Below, piece after piece: positions 1 through 8,645 of a stretch of 64,000 nt of DNA. The translations under genes and the position numbers were made by a program. The stretch is taken from the NCBI GenBank assembly GCA_002412925.1, contig DHVZ01000024.1, positions 128,701-192,700 on the forward strand. The letters are read 5' to 3'. Source of the DNA: Anaerolineales bacterium UBA5195. GTDB lineage: Bacteria; Chloroflexota; Anaerolineae; Anaerolineales; Villigracilaceae. The notes beneath the pieces are model-generated. The model was not told the DNA's origin, ran no database searches, and saw only the letters and a program-made list of their open reading frames with translations. Each line of letters starts with the position of its first letter. The first letter of the stretch is position 1.

Positions 1-674
1 ACCTTATTCTGAGACTCGCTGCGCAAAAACGACTGGTACACCGGGCACTGATAAGCGAGCGCGGCCTGGCAATTGCGGGCCACATCTGCGCTGGGAGGCA
101 GGCCCACCTGTCTGAGAAGCATGCTCAGGCTGCATAAGGGCAGCCCCATCACCGAGGCATAGCAGCCAGCCATTTTTTCTACCGGCTGGAAATCCGGGTT
201 TTGGATGCCGTAAGCGCCAGCCTTGTCGAGCGGGTCACCAGATTCGAGATAACGTTCGATTTCCTCGTCGCTGTAGGCGCGCATCGGCACGTCTGTGACG
301 ACCACATCCATCCACAGTTTCCCATCGTTAACGCGCAGGACAGATATGCCAGTAAAGACCTGGTGGGTGCGTCGGCGCAGGCGGGCCAGCATTTGGCGGG
401 CTTCCTGCGCGTCAGCCGGTTTCCCGAGCACATCGCCGTCGATCACGACAGCCGTATCGGCCCCGATGATGACATGCTCCTTGCGCGCGCGCGAAAGCAC
501 AGCCCGCGCCTTGGCCTCCGCCAGCCGCCGCACATAATCAGCCGGGGCTTCAGCAGGCAGGCGCGTCTCATCTACGTCAGAAATATCCAGGCCAAATCTC
601 CAGCCGCCCAGGGCCAGGAGCTGCCTGCGGCGCGGAGAATTGGAAGCCAGTAAAAGCAAGGGTATTGTCGTCAT
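1..674 (-). CDS. maf: Maf-family nucleoside triphosphate pyrophosphatase (3' end off the window)
   Basis: Maf proteins hydrolyse nucleoside triphosphates (dTTP, UTP, modified pyrimidines) to the monophosphate and pyrophosphate, a house-cleaning role once linked to septum inhibition. Reading leftward from an ATG, the protein opens with the diagnostic Maf N-terminus (LLLLASNSPRRRQLL, about residues 5-19) and has IIGADTAVVIDG near residue 70 followed by LGKP, which carries the family's conserved acidic residue and GKP motif. About 224 residues are visible and the frame is still open at base 1; the family is usually 190-220 aa, so only a short tail should be missing. It stands alone on this strand, divergent from xpt. 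The family is secure; the exact substrate is not readable. Confidence 0.93.
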   Translation of the reverse strand, partial: MTTIPLLLLASNSPRRRQLLALGGWRFGLDISDVDETRLPAEAPADYVRRLAEAKARAVLSRARKEHVIIGADTAVVIDGDVLGKPADAQEARQMLARLRRRTHQVFTGISVLRVNDGKLWMDVVVTDVPMRAYSDEEIERYLESGDPLDKAGAYGIQNPDFQPVEKMAGCYASVMGLPLCSLSMLLRQVGLPPSADVARNCQAALAYQCPVYQSFLRSESQNK

Positions 675-700
675 AGATATCGAATTAAGATTCTAACACA

Positions 701-760
701 GTAGAGACACGGGGGATTCTGCCAGTTATAATCATTTGCAAGCCTCCGCCGTGTTCCTGT
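701..760. repeat. Degenerate copy of the GTAGGGGC palindromic repeat
   Basis: This stretch aligns with the much better palindrome near 10.1 kb. The opening GTAGAGACACGG matches GTAGGGGCACGG, followed by shared GGATTCTG, GCAA and CCGCCGTG blocks in the same order and spacing. It lies between divergent maf and xpt and looks like a decayed member of the family. Confidence 0.6.
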
Positions 761-841
761 TGTTAATGAAATTCAGGGTCTTGGCACGGAAATTCGCAAA
801 GAGCCGAAATTCATCATCTGGTTAGTTCCATCCAATCGTTG

Positions 842-847
842 TAAAAT
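842..847 (+). promoter_or_regulatory. Candidate -10 box for xpt
   Basis: TAAAAT is preceded by TTG and lies about 80 bases upstream of the chosen xpt start. No convincing -35 is visible (TGGTTA at 17 bp is poor). The rest of the maf-xpt gap shows only the decayed repeat. I see no purine-riboswitch fold in the resulting leader. Confidence 0.35.
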
Positions 848-926
848 GTCTCTGCGAAATTGCATAGACAATCTTGGCCTGGCAGGCCGTCTGCGCGCCT
901 CTCAGGTCTACAAAATGGAGAAGAGC

Positions 927-1499
927 ATGCAAGAACTCAAAGAAAAGATTCTAAAAGAGGGAAAAATCCTCAGCAATGGTATTCTCAAGGTGGATAGTTT
1001 CATCAATCATCAGGTCGATCCGATGTTGATGGATGCCTGCGGGCGCGAATTTGCGCGCCGTTTCGCGGGCGTTAAAGCCACCAAAGTACTCACTGCTGAA
1101 ATCTCGGGGATTGCCCCGGCGCTGACGACAGCCTTCCATCTCGGCCTGCAAGTGGTTTATGCGCGCAAGACCAAGCCTGTCACCATGCCCGACCAGGTCT
1201 ATCTGACCCTGGCGCCCTCCCATACCAAGGGCCGGATGGTCGAACTGATCATCTCACCCGAACACCTCCCGCATGGCGAGCGGGTGCTGATTATCGACGA
1301 CTTCCTGGCTTCCGGCGCAACCATCCTCGGCCTGGTGCGCCTGGCCCAGACTGCCGGGGCGGAGATCGTCGGCATCGGCGCGTTGATCGAAAAGAATTTC
1401 GAAGGCGGCCGCGAGGCCCTGCAAAAACTCAATGTGCCGGTTGAATCGCTGGCGGTGATTGCCTCGCTTGAGAATGACACCATCACGTTTGCGGACTGA
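927..1499 (+). CDS. xpt: Xanthine phosphoribosyltransferase
   Basis: Xpt converts xanthine and PRPP to XMP in cytosolic purine salvage; XMP is the substrate of GuaA, encoded two genes downstream. The 190-aa product begins MQELKEKI and has KVDSFINHQVDP near residues 19-30, a pattern typical of Xpt. VLIIDDFLASGAT around residue 120 is the type I PRTase PRPP loop. The ATG at 927 is preferred because GGAG lies six bases upstream; in-frame ATGs at 846 and 915 would add a non-conserved extension. The next gene starts inside the 3' end of this one, so they are probably cotranscribed and translationally coupled. The length matches the family. Confidence 0.95.
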   Translation: MQELKEKILKEGKILSNGILKVDSFINHQVDPMLMDACGREFARRFAGVKATKVLTAEISGIAPALTTAFHLGLQVVYARKTKPVTMPDQVYLTLAPSHTKGRMVELIISPEHLPHGERVLIIDDFLASGATILGLVRLAQTAGAEIVGIGALIEKNFEGGREALQKLNVPVESLAVIASLENDTITFAD

Positions 1500-1854
1500 A
1501 TTCTTGCGCGCTGTGTATTTTGCGGCGCGCAATCCGTTTCTTTTTTCCTTTATCTTGCGACAGATGTCCTTTGCCCTGCCGGTCGACCGTTTAGGCGAAA
1601 CTTCCACGCTGCTGGCTTTTCATCACCCGGCCCCAGCCTACCCGGTGCATGTCTTGCTCGTTCCGAAAAAGCCGCTTGCCACCCTGGCCGACCTCGACCC
1701 GGTTGCCGACAGCGATTTCCTGACCGATTTATATGCCACCGTCCAGAAGCTGGTCAAGCAACTTGACCTGGCCGAGGATGGTTACCGTTTGATTGTCAAC
1801 GGCGGCAAATTCCAGGATTTCCCGTACCTGCATTTTCATCTCATATCTGGGTAG
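1474..1854 (+). CDS. HIT-family nucleotide-binding hydrolase
   Basis: HIT proteins hydrolyse or transfer nucleotidyl groups (AMP-lysine, Ap4A and similar). The 126-aa product has the HIT-like core SFALPVDRL, then HPAPAYPVHVLLVPKK, LIVNGG and the terminal PYLHFHLISG. The canonical histidine triad H-x-H-x-H appears as Y-L-H-F-H, so the first histidine is tyrosine while the central (nucleophilic) and last histidines are kept. The start overlaps xpt by 26 bp; an upstream in-frame ATG at 1459 is also possible. The protein ends right after the triad, and its TAG stop lies inside the left arm of a palindromic repeat, so a longer ancestral tail may have been cut off. The natural substrate is unknown. 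Confidence 0.85.
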   Translation: MTPSRLRTEFLRAVYFAARNPFLFSFILRQMSFALPVDRLGETSTLLAFHHPAPAYPVHVLLVPKKPLATLADLDPVADSDFLTDLYATVQKLVKQLDLAEDGYRLIVNGGKFQDFPYLHFHLISG

Positions 1855-1905
1855 GGGCGAACCACACCTGCCCAGTCCGCAGGTGCTGGGTTGGGTCGCC
1901 CCTAC
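1851..1905. repeat. GTAGGGGC-family palindromic repeat, copy A
   Basis: Outer arms GTAGGGGCGA and TCGCCCCTAC are perfect inverted repeats of 10 bp, with an inner pair around CACCTG/CAGGTG. It sits between the HIT gene, whose stop codon it contains, and guaA. Related copies occur near 0.7, 10.1 and 39.9 kb. Confidence 0.85.
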
Positions 1906-1923
1906 AGACAACATAGGATCCAA

Positions 1924-3462
1924 ATGCCCAATTCCATTGCCATTCTCGATTTCGGTTCCCAGTATGCCCAGTTGATCGCCCGCCGCGTGCGCGAGGCGCA
2001 TGTCTATTGCGAGTTGTTTCCCTGGGACGTGCCGCAAGAGAAAATCATGGCCATCCAGCCGAAAGCCTTCATCCTTTCTGGCGGGCCAAACTCCGTTTAT
2101 GAGCCAGGCGCGCCCTTTCTCCAACCTTTCATCCTGGAAACCGGCCTGCCGATTTTGGGAATCTGTTACGGGATGCAGGCGCTGACCCATGCCCTGGGCG
2201 GCAAAGTGGACGCCTCGGCGCACCGCGAATACGGTCACGCCGAAATTGAGCCGCTGATGCCCGGCACCCTGCTCGATTCGATTTCCAAAGTCTGGATGTC
2301 GCATGGCGACAAAGTCACGCAACTGCCGCCGGGCTTTGTGGCGCTGGCGAAATCGGGAAGCAGCCCCTATGCGGCCATGGGCGATTTCTCGCGGAAATAT
2401 TTTGCCTTGCAATTTCACCCCGAAGTCAACCATACCCCCGGCGGGGCAGCGCTGATCAAGCATTTTGTGGTCGAGATTTGCGGTGTCACCCCCGATTGGA
2501 CGCCGCAGTCGATCATCGACCAATCCATCGAGCGGATTCGTCAGCAGGTCGGCTCGAACCGCGTGCTGGCGGCGGTCTCGGGCGGCGTCGATTCGTCGGT
2601 GGCGGCGGCGCTGGTTCATAAAGCAGTCGGCGACCAGTTGGTGGCGGTCTTTGTCAACACCGGCCTGCTGCGTAAAAACGAGCCTGAACAGGTCGTGATT
2701 GCCTTCCGCGAAATGCTCGGCGCGGAACTGGTGGCGGTCAACGCCGCCGACGAGTATTTCGCGGCCCTGAAAGGCGAAACCGACCCGGAGAAAAAGCGCA
2801 AAATTGTCGGGGAGAAGTTCATCCGCATTTTCGAGAAAGAAGCTAAAGAGTTAGGTAAGCCCCCGTTCCTGGTGCAAGGGACGATATATCCGGATGTGGT
2901 CGAATCGTCTGCCCCGGACCGGAACAAGGCCGATAAAATCAAAACTCATCATAACGTTGGCGGCCTGCCCGAGGATATGACCTTCGAACTGGTTGAGCCT
3001 CTCAGGTATCTGTTCAAGGACGAGGTTCGGGCCGTCGGCGAAGCCCTCGGGCTGCCGCATGAGATGGTTTGGCGGCAGCCGTTCCCGGGGCCGGGGTTGA
3101 CCGTCCGCTGCCTGGGTGAGGTCACGCCCGAAAGAGCCGACCGCCTGCGTGAAGCGGACGCCATCCTGATTGAAGAGTTATCCGCCGCCGGGCTTCTAGG
3201 AAAGGGCGCGGGCACCAGCCAGGCCTTTGTAGTGCTGCTGCCGGTGCGTTCGGTGGGCGTGATGGGTGACCAGCGCACCTATCAGGAAGCCTGCGCCATC
3301 CGCGCCGTGTTGACCGACGATTTTATGACCGCCGACTGGGCGCGTCTCCCCTATGACGTGCTGGCCAGAGTCTCGACGCGGATTGTGAACGAGGTGCGCG
3401 GCATCAACCGCGTGGTTTACGACATCACCAGTAAACCCCCTGCCACGATCGAGTGGGAGTAG
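1924..3462 (+). CDS. guaA: GMP synthase (glutamine-hydrolysing)
   Basis: GuaA aminates XMP to GMP using glutamine and ATP. The 512-aa product has a class I glutamine amidotransferase domain first ([17 protein letters not shown] near residue 5, nucleophile in GICYGMQAL around residue 80, FHPEVNHT around residue 170). The ATP-pyrophosphatase P-loop follows ([15 protein letters not shown] near residue 225), then a C-terminal dimerisation domain ending in KPPATIEWE. Length and domain order are standard. The start at MPNSIAIL removes a 10-residue extension that would be translated from the upstream repeat. It follows xpt and HIT on the same strand, a coherent guanine-nucleotide set, although the repeat may separate transcripts. 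Confidence 0.97.
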   Translation: MPNSIAILDFGSQYAQLIARRVREAHVYCELFPWDVPQEKIMAIQPKAFILSGGPNSVYEPGAPFLQPFILETGLPILGICYGMQALTHALGGKVDASAHREYGHAEIEPLMPGTLLDSISKVWMSHGDKVTQLPPGFVALAKSGSSPYAAMGDFSRKYFALQFHPEVNHTPGGAALIKHFVVEICGVTPDWTPQSIIDQSIERIRQQVGSNRVLAAVSGGVDSSVAAALVHKAVGDQLVAVFVNTGLLRKNEPEQVVIAFREMLGAELVAVNAADEYFAALKGETDPEKKRKIVGEKFIRIFEKEAKELGKPPFLVQGTIYPDVVESSAPDRNKADKIKTHHNVGGLPEDMTFELVEPLRYLFKDEVRAVGEALGLPHEMVWRQPFPGPGLTVRCLGEVTPERADRLREADAILIEELSAAGLLGKGAGTSQAFVVLLPVRSVGVMGDQRTYQEACAIRAVLTDDFMTADWARLPYDVLARVSTRIVNEVRGINRVVYDITSKPPATIEWE

Positions 3463-3470
3463 GAGTGATC

Positions 3471-3869
3471 ATGACGATTGAGCGCCGTTCTGCTCTCCCT
3501 GCCCCGCCGATCCATCCGCTGGCGGCCCTGGCAACCATCGCGCTGGATGGTTTTTTCGCTGTTTTTGAAATCTTCGACCCGTTGATGCTGCTCTTCATCA
3601 GTTCCGGGATCGGCCTGTTGGGTTTTACTGCCACAACACTTGTCCAGCGCTTCCTGGCGAATGATAACTGGGGCGCGGCGCTGGCCAAGGGCATGGTCAT
3701 GGGCGTCTTTGCCGGGGTGCCGTATCCGATAGCTGGTACGGTTATCGGCGCGCCATTGCTGATCTGGGCTGGAGTCCATCAGTGGATCAAGCTGCCGGGC
3801 AGGGGAAACAATCAGATTATCGATGAGGTTATCAACCAGCCTGCGCTGGAAGACAAGGAGAAGGAATGA
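3471..3869 (+). CDS. Small uncharacterised membrane protein
   Basis: The 132-aa product is not a family I recognise. It has about two to three hydrophobic segments (LAALATIALDGFFAVFEI, LMLLFISSGIGLLGF, and a GMVMGVFAGVPYPIAGTVIG stretch) and a charged C-terminal tail. The Gly/Pro-rich third segment may form a re-entrant or closely packed helix. An AGGAG sits correctly before the ATG at 3471, immediately after guaA. Its last four bases overlap the start of the next membrane protein, so the two are probably coupled and may work together. No function is assigned. Confidence 0.8.
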   Translation: MTIERRSALPAPPIHPLAALATIALDGFFAVFEIFDPLMLLFISSGIGLLGFTATTLVQRFLANDNWGAALAKGMVMGVFAGVPYPIAGTVIGAPLLIWAGVHQWIKLPGRGNNQIIDEVINQPALEDKEKE

Positions 3870-4924
3870 ACTTCAAAATTGATCTCGGGGAAATTCTGAC
3901 CAAATCCTGGAAAATCACCTGGAAATTCAAAATCCTGTGGATTTTTGGCATCCTTGCAGGCTGCATGTCCAGTAATCAGGGAAACTATAATTTTAATAGC
4001 GGCGGGGGCGGAGGCAGCAACGGCAGTGGTGGAAATACGGACTTGCCGGATTTCATGCGTCCATTCCAGGAGATGGACTTTGGGCAAGTTGTCCGCGAAT
4101 TTTTCAACCAGTATTTTGGCATCATCATCGGTGTGATCCTGGCTCTCTGCGTGTTGTGGTTTGTCTTCTATTTCCTGGGGTTGATGGGCAAAATCGGTCT
4201 GATCAAGGGCGCGGGCAAAGCCGATCAGGGCATCGAGTCCTTGACTTTCGGTGAGTTGTGGACGGAAAGCCTCCGCTATTTTTGGCGCTTGTTTGGCCTC
4301 TCGCTGCTTGTCGGCCTCCCTGCCTTTCTCTTGACAATTCTTCTGCTTGTTGGGCTGGGACTGGGCGTTTATACGGCCATTACCGGCGACATGTCAGAGG
4401 GCAGTCTCATTGCCATGTTCATTGGCCTGGGAGGCGTATTTGTACTGGTGATTTGCGGCTTTTCACTGGTGATGCTGGTGGTGGGGTTGATCGTGGAACA
4501 GGCCTATAATGCCATTGTGCTTGAAGACCGCGGCCTGCTTGAAAGCCTTGGGCGCGGTTGGGAGGTCTTCCGCCAGAACTGGCTGACAGTCTTCGTTGTT
4601 GGCGTGGTTCAGTGGCTGATTGCGCTGGTGGTTGGCATCGCCGGGTTTATCATCCAACTTGTCATTGCCATGCCGCTGATTATTGTCGTCGTCATGACAG
4701 TTGCCAGTAATGCCTCCCTTTCAACCAGCGCAGGCCAGGGGATGGTTGGCGTGCTGATCCTGACACTGTGCTGTTCGCTGGCAATCCTGGTGCCGTTTTC
4801 GCTGCTGTTAAGCGGCATCCAGAATACCTATTTGCAAGCTGTCTGGACGTTAACCTATCGCCGCCTGACAGCCCTGATGCAGCCCAGTCTGCCCGCGCAG
4901 TTGGAGGTCAGCGAGCCGCAATAG
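3866..4924 (+). CDS. Polytopic membrane protein of unknown function
   Basis: The 352-aa product has a short amphipathic N-terminus with KSWKITWKFKILWIFGILAG as first helix, then a Gly/Ser/Asn-rich loop (residues about 40-60). About five more long hydrophobic helices include IIIGVILALCVLWFVFYF, a Leu/Gly-rich pair around 145-175, and a C-terminal pair near 245-320. The pattern resembles bacterial membrane proteins annotated only by DUF numbers. It overlaps the preceding gene by ATGA and lies upstream of the VWA/FHA signalling gene. No catalytic motif is visible. Confidence 0.85.
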   Translation: MNFKIDLGEILTKSWKITWKFKILWIFGILAGCMSSNQGNYNFNSGGGGGSNGSGGNTDLPDFMRPFQEMDFGQVVREFFNQYFGIIIGVILALCVLWFVFYFLGLMGKIGLIKGAGKADQGIESLTFGELWTESLRYFWRLFGLSLLVGLPAFLLTILLLVGLGLGVYTAITGDMSEGSLIAMFIGLGGVFVLVICGFSLVMLVVGLIVEQAYNAIVLEDRGLLESLGRGWEVFRQNWLTVFVVGVVQWLIALVVGIAGFIIQLVIAMPLIIVVVMTVASNASLSTSAGQGMVGVLILTLCCSLAILVPFSLLLSGIQNTYLQAVWTLTYRRLTALMQPSLPAQLEVSEPQ

Positions 4925-5022
4925 CCAGATGACCACAAGTTAAGTTACGCTTCCGGCGCGAAGTCTCACAAAAGGCTTCGCGTCTTTGATTTTTTCGGGT
5001 ATGATTCTTTTAACAACAGGAA

Positions 5023-6930
5023 TTGGAACCTTTGCGCCAAATTTACCTATCCCGGCAGTTTTTTATTACAGTGCTTGTCGTGAGTCTGATTCTCCCGGCG
5101 GTCTCGGCGCGCGCCCAGGGAACAGCGTTTGCTGCCATTACCAAACCTGATACCAGTAAATTCCCGGCAGTGACTACCCTGCTGGATGTTTTCGACGACC
5201 AGGGAAATTTTCTGACAGCCCTTCGGCCCGCAGATGTCACCGTGCTCGAAAACGGCCGGCAGCTGACCCCCGATGCGCTCGAATTGCTGCAGCCGCCGTT
5301 AAACTTCGTACTCGCCATCAACTCCAGCCCGGCGCTGGCTGTCCGCGACGGGTTCGGTAAATCGCGTTACGATTATGTGGCGGCTGTCTTGAGCAACTGG
5401 GCCGCCGCCCGCCCTGCCGACAGCCTCGATAACATGGCGCTGGCCTGGAATGGCGGCACGGTCGCCTCGCGCTTAAAGCCCGCAGATTGGAAAAACCGTT
5501 TCGATAGTTTCGATCCGGCTGCAAAAGCCTCCTCCTCGAGTTTGGCGGCCCTGGGCTTTGCGCTGGATGTCGTCCAGGGTGAGGAGACTGCCCCCGGCGC
5601 CAAGAAGTCGATTTTGTTGGTCTCGCCCCATCTTGAAAGGAAAGACCAGGCGAACGTCAATAGCCTGATCACCCGCGCCAAACAGGCAGGCGTGCGCGTT
5701 CACGTCTGGCTGGTAGACTCACAAGCTTTTCTGGACAATTCGGGGTCGCAGGCCTTGCGGGATTTGGCCCTGGCAACCGGCGGACGCTACCTGACTTTTA
5801 CCGGCAAAGAGACCCTGCCTGACCCCGAAGAGTGGCTTTCTTCCCTGCGGCATGTCTACCGCTTAACTTACAGCTCAAAAATCCGGGCCGGGGGCGAGCA
5901 GACCCTCACGGCGCAGGTAAATGCCGCGAACCTGGTGTTAACCAGTGCGCCGGTGGCTTTTTCCCTGGATATCCAGCCGCCTGCCCCGGCCTTGCTTTCG
6001 CCTCCCATTCAAATTATCCGCGAAAATCCCAATCGACCGTTTGAGATTGAAAGTTTTCTGCCAGACCAGCAGGAAATTTCTGCGCTGGTTGAATTTCCAG
6101 ACCAAATCGCCCGTCCCTTAAAACGCACAACCCTTTTTGTGGACGGACAGAAAACCGCCGAAAATACCTCCGAGCCGTTTGATCGTTTTACCTGGGATCT
6201 CAGTGGCTACGTTGCCAGCGGGGAACATACCATTCGCGTGGAAGCCGAAGACAGCCTGGGATTGACTGGCGTGAGTGCCGAAGTGCCGGTGCAGGTGACG
6301 GTCATCCTGCCCCCGGGTGGCATAGCCGGGTTGATTTTGCGCAATCGCGTGGCCTTGACCATCGCTTTCGTGGTGCTGGCAGGCGCAATTTTGCTGGGAA
6401 TTATCTTCCTGGGTGGGCGGCGGGGGCTTGCCACGCTGGCAGAACGCCGCAAGGCGCGTGCTGCACAATTAGACCCCGTCACCCAGCCTCTGGCTTCGGC
6501 CCAGACCAGCGCTGCCGCGCGCGCAGTTCCAGCCCCGTTCCCCTGGCTGCGGCGAAAAGCTGCCACCCCTCCCGCCTACTTTGTAAAACTGACTTCGGAC
6601 GGCGCACCGGCGGTTGGCGACCCCGTTCCATTGACCGGGCGCGAAATGACTTTTGGCACCGACCCCACGCAGGCGACCACGGTCCTCGACCACCCCTCCC
6701 TTTCGGGATTGCACGCGCGTTTGCGTCATACGGAAGATAACAAATTCCTTTTGATGGACCAAAATTCCGTTGCGGGAACCTGGGTCAATTATGACCCAAT
6801 TACTGCAAAGGAAGGCTGCCTGCTCAAGCATGGAGATGTGGTAAACTTTGGGCATCTCACCTACCGGTTCGTGCTCACCAAGCCGCCTGCCGCCTCCAAA
6901 CCTGTCATTACACCCAATATAGACGGATGA
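5023..6930 (+). CDS. Membrane-anchored VWA-like / FHA-domain protein
   Basis: The 635-aa product starts with a signal sequence or anchor (FFITVLVVSLILPAVSARAQG). A von Willebrand A-like region follows, roughly residues 60-285 (LNFVLAINSSPAL, AKKSILLVSPHLE, ALATGGRYLTF), then an Ig-like or cadherin-like region, a transmembrane helix near 450-470, and a cytoplasmic C-terminal FHA domain (MTFGTDP, HPSLSGLHARLRH, DQNSVAGTWVNY, FGHLTYRF). FHA domains bind phosphothreonine. The VWA metal site is degenerate: the usual DxSxS is INSSP. Starts are non-ATG: TTG at 5023, or TTG at 5032 with a better spaced AGGAA. It overlaps the PP2C gene by ATGA, so sensing and dephosphorylation are probably coupled. 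Confidence 0.88.
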   Translation: MEPLRQIYLSRQFFITVLVVSLILPAVSARAQGTAFAAITKPDTSKFPAVTTLLDVFDDQGNFLTALRPADVTVLENGRQLTPDALELLQPPLNFVLAINSSPALAVRDGFGKSRYDYVAAVLSNWAAARPADSLDNMALAWNGGTVASRLKPADWKNRFDSFDPAAKASSSSLAALGFALDVVQGEETAPGAKKSILLVSPHLERKDQANVNSLITRAKQAGVRVHVWLVDSQAFLDNSGSQALRDLALATGGRYLTFTGKETLPDPEEWLSSLRHVYRLTYSSKIRAGGEQTLTAQVNAANLVLTSAPVAFSLDIQPPAPALLSPPIQIIRENPNRPFEIESFLPDQQEISALVEFPDQIARPLKRTTLFVDGQKTAENTSEPFDRFTWDLSGYVASGEHTIRVEAEDSLGLTGVSAEVPVQVTVILPPGGIAGLILRNRVALTIAFVVLAGAILLGIIFLGGRRGLATLAERRKARAAQLDPVTQPLASAQTSAAARAVPAPFPWLRRKAATPPAYFVKLTSDGAPAVGDPVPLTGREMTFGTDPTQATTVLDHPSLSGLHARLRHTEDNKFLLMDQNSVAGTWVNYDPITAKEGCLLKHGDVVNFGHLTYRFVLTKPPAASKPVITPNIDG

Positions 6931-7772
6931 TCCGTACTGATCACGCTCATCTTTACGTTGCCGCACAGACCCACCCGGGGATGTCTGGCAAAAATAACGA
7001 AGACAACTTCGCAGTGTCGGCTCATGTCATCAGCAAGGCGAATCCGACACCGTCGGTTTTTGCGATTGTCTCAGATGGAATCGGTGGTCACCGGGCGGGT
7101 GAAGTGGCTTCAGAGCTGGCGGTCAATCTCATCAGCGAAGCCGTGGAAAAGCGCGAGGGGGGGCATCCGCTGGCAGTCTTCCAAAACAGTTTTTACAAGG
7201 CGAGTGAATCCATTTTCAAGCAAGCTGAAGAGGATTCTTCGCGCAAAGGCATGGGGGCAACCGCGGCCTGCGCGTGGGTGCTTGGGCAGCAGTTGTATAT
7301 TGCTTATGTGGGCGATTCGCGCATTTACCTGATCCGTGGACGGCGCATCCAGCAACTTTCACGTGATCACACCTGGGTGCAGGATGCGCTGGAAAAGGGG
7401 ATTCTCGACCGCAAGGGCATCAAAAACCACCCTAATTTACATGTCATCCGCCGTTACCTGGGTTCCAATGAACCCGCCGAACCTGATTTACGCCTGTATA
7501 TGCAGTCAGGTGAGAGTGATAAGCACGCGCGCAATAACCAGGGCACGGCTTTGGTGCCGGGAGATGTGGTCTTGCTCTGCTCGGACGGGCTGACGGACCT
7601 GGTCAGTGACAGTGAAATCCATGCCATGCTGCCGGGGCGCAAACTGAAAGATGCGGCCCAGGCCTTGATCGATTTAGCCTGCCAGCGCGGCGGGCATGAC
7701 AATATCACCGTCATTCTGCTGGGCGTTCCCTGGAACCCGGCCAAAATGGATCCGGGCTGGGTGGCGGGATGA
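6927..7772 (+). CDS. PP2C-type Ser/Thr protein phosphatase
   Basis: PPM/PP2C phosphatases remove phosphate from Ser/Thr using two metal ions. The 281-aa product carries the metal-binding and structural motifs in order: GMSGKNNEDNF near residue 18, VSDGIGGHRAGE near 50, YVGDSRIYL near 128, LLCSDGLTDLVSD near 215 and GGHDNITVILL near 255. It is a soluble stand-alone catalytic domain. ATGA overlaps on both sides tie it to the FHA protein upstream and the cyclase downstream. The FHA-PP2C neighbourhood suggests a phospho-signalling module; the only Ser/Thr kinase in the window is about 42 kb away. Confidence 0.95.
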   Translation: MIRTDHAHLYVAAQTHPGMSGKNNEDNFAVSAHVISKANPTPSVFAIVSDGIGGHRAGEVASELAVNLISEAVEKREGGHPLAVFQNSFYKASESIFKQAEEDSSRKGMGATAACAWVLGQQLYIAYVGDSRIYLIRGRRIQQLSRDHTWVQDALEKGILDRKGIKNHPNLHVIRRYLGSNEPAEPDLRLYMQSGESDKHARNNQGTALVPGDVVLLCSDGLTDLVSDSEIHAMLPGRKLKDAAQALIDLACQRGGHDNITVILLGVPWNPAKMDPGWVAG

Positions 7773-8398
7773 TCTTCAACCAGGATTCGAAAATCGAAAC
7801 CATTGACCTGACAAAAGTTATCGATGAAAACCTGGAGATTTACACAGAGGGTCAATATTCAGACCCGCCGTTCCAGGTGGAACCATGGTCTACCATTCAG
7901 GGCCAGGGATATAAAGTGTCACGCCTGTGTCTGGGAACGCAGACAGGCACACATATCGATGCTCCGGCTCATTTCTGTGCTGATGGAGCGAGTCTTGAGG
8001 CCCTGCCTGTCGAAGCGCTGATGGGGAAATATCTCTGGCTGGATATTCATGCGGCTGAAAAAGACTGCGGTAAAGGGTTTGGCTATCGCAGCGAGGCGAT
8101 TTTGTTTTTAACCTCCGAGGTCTCCAGTCTTCCAGAGATTCCTGAAGGGCTTTTCGAGGCCTTGCTCCAGCTGCCTTGCAGGGTCTGGGTCATTGCCCGA
8201 GGAATTTCCATCATTGGCAGGGAGGCCTTTTACTTTAACCGCAGGTTGGCCGAAGCTGGTAAATATTTGGTAGAGGATATCGATGAAGTTGCAGCGAAAC
8301 GAATCAGGGTTGGAGGGGAAATGCTTGCCCTGCCGCTGCGACTCACGCAAGTCTCTGGCTCACCCTGTCGTGTGGTTGTCCGGCAGCCGACCGACTGA
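7769..8398 (+). CDS. Cyclase family protein (kynurenine formamidase-like metal hydrolase)
   Basis: Members of this fold (PF04199) include bacterial kynurenine formamidase KynB and isatin hydrolase. The signature GTQTGTHIDAPAHF (about residues 52-65) matches the family metal-binding motif HxGTHxDxPxH with its first histidine replaced by Gln or shifted, while the later His, Asp and His are present. The 209-aa length fits. It overlaps the PP2C gene by ATGA as the last gene of the run. No tryptophan-catabolism genes are nearby, so the substrate is left open. Confidence 0.85.
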   Translation: MIFNQDSKIETIDLTKVIDENLEIYTEGQYSDPPFQVEPWSTIQGQGYKVSRLCLGTQTGTHIDAPAHFCADGASLEALPVEALMGKYLWLDIHAAEKDCGKGFGYRSEAILFLTSEVSSLPEIPEGLFEALLQLPCRVWVIARGISIIGREAFYFNRRLAEAGKYLVEDIDEVAAKRIRVGGEMLALPLRLTQVSGSPCRVVVRQPTD

Positions 8399-8503
8399 GT
8401 TCTTCTGCTGATCCCATTGACGCTGCACAATTCATTAGTAGCTTTAGTTTCCGCTTAGGGGAACCTTGGATAGTCTCCCTGATTGGCGTTGACCGCAACC
8501 TCG

Positions 8504-8562
8504 GCCACGAATTTCACGCGAATTTCGGGCCCTTTTTTCGAAAAATTCGTGCTATTCGTGGC
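8504..8562. repeat. Imperfect inverted repeat in a convergent gap
   Basis: GCCACGAAT and ATTCGTGGC arms flank inner CACG/CGTG and AATTT/AAATT blocks, giving a stem of about 20 bp with two small mismatches. It occupies the 250-base gap between the convergent cyclase and VOC genes. It could act as a terminator, but the CCTTTTTTCG run lies inside the loop rather than after the stem. Nothing else is evident in this gap. Confidence 0.6.
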
Positions 8563-8645
8563 GAAAAACCAAGCTCAACACCAAAATGGGTGACATTATA
8601 TCTTCCAGGAGGATTAAGCCTTTGTAAGACCTTCATCTGCGCCTT

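Noticed and set aside
760..926. Purine riboswitch upstream of xpt
   Set aside because: The leader lacks the three-way-junction core sequences of purine aptamers. Only a weak GGCC/GGCC stem is visible.
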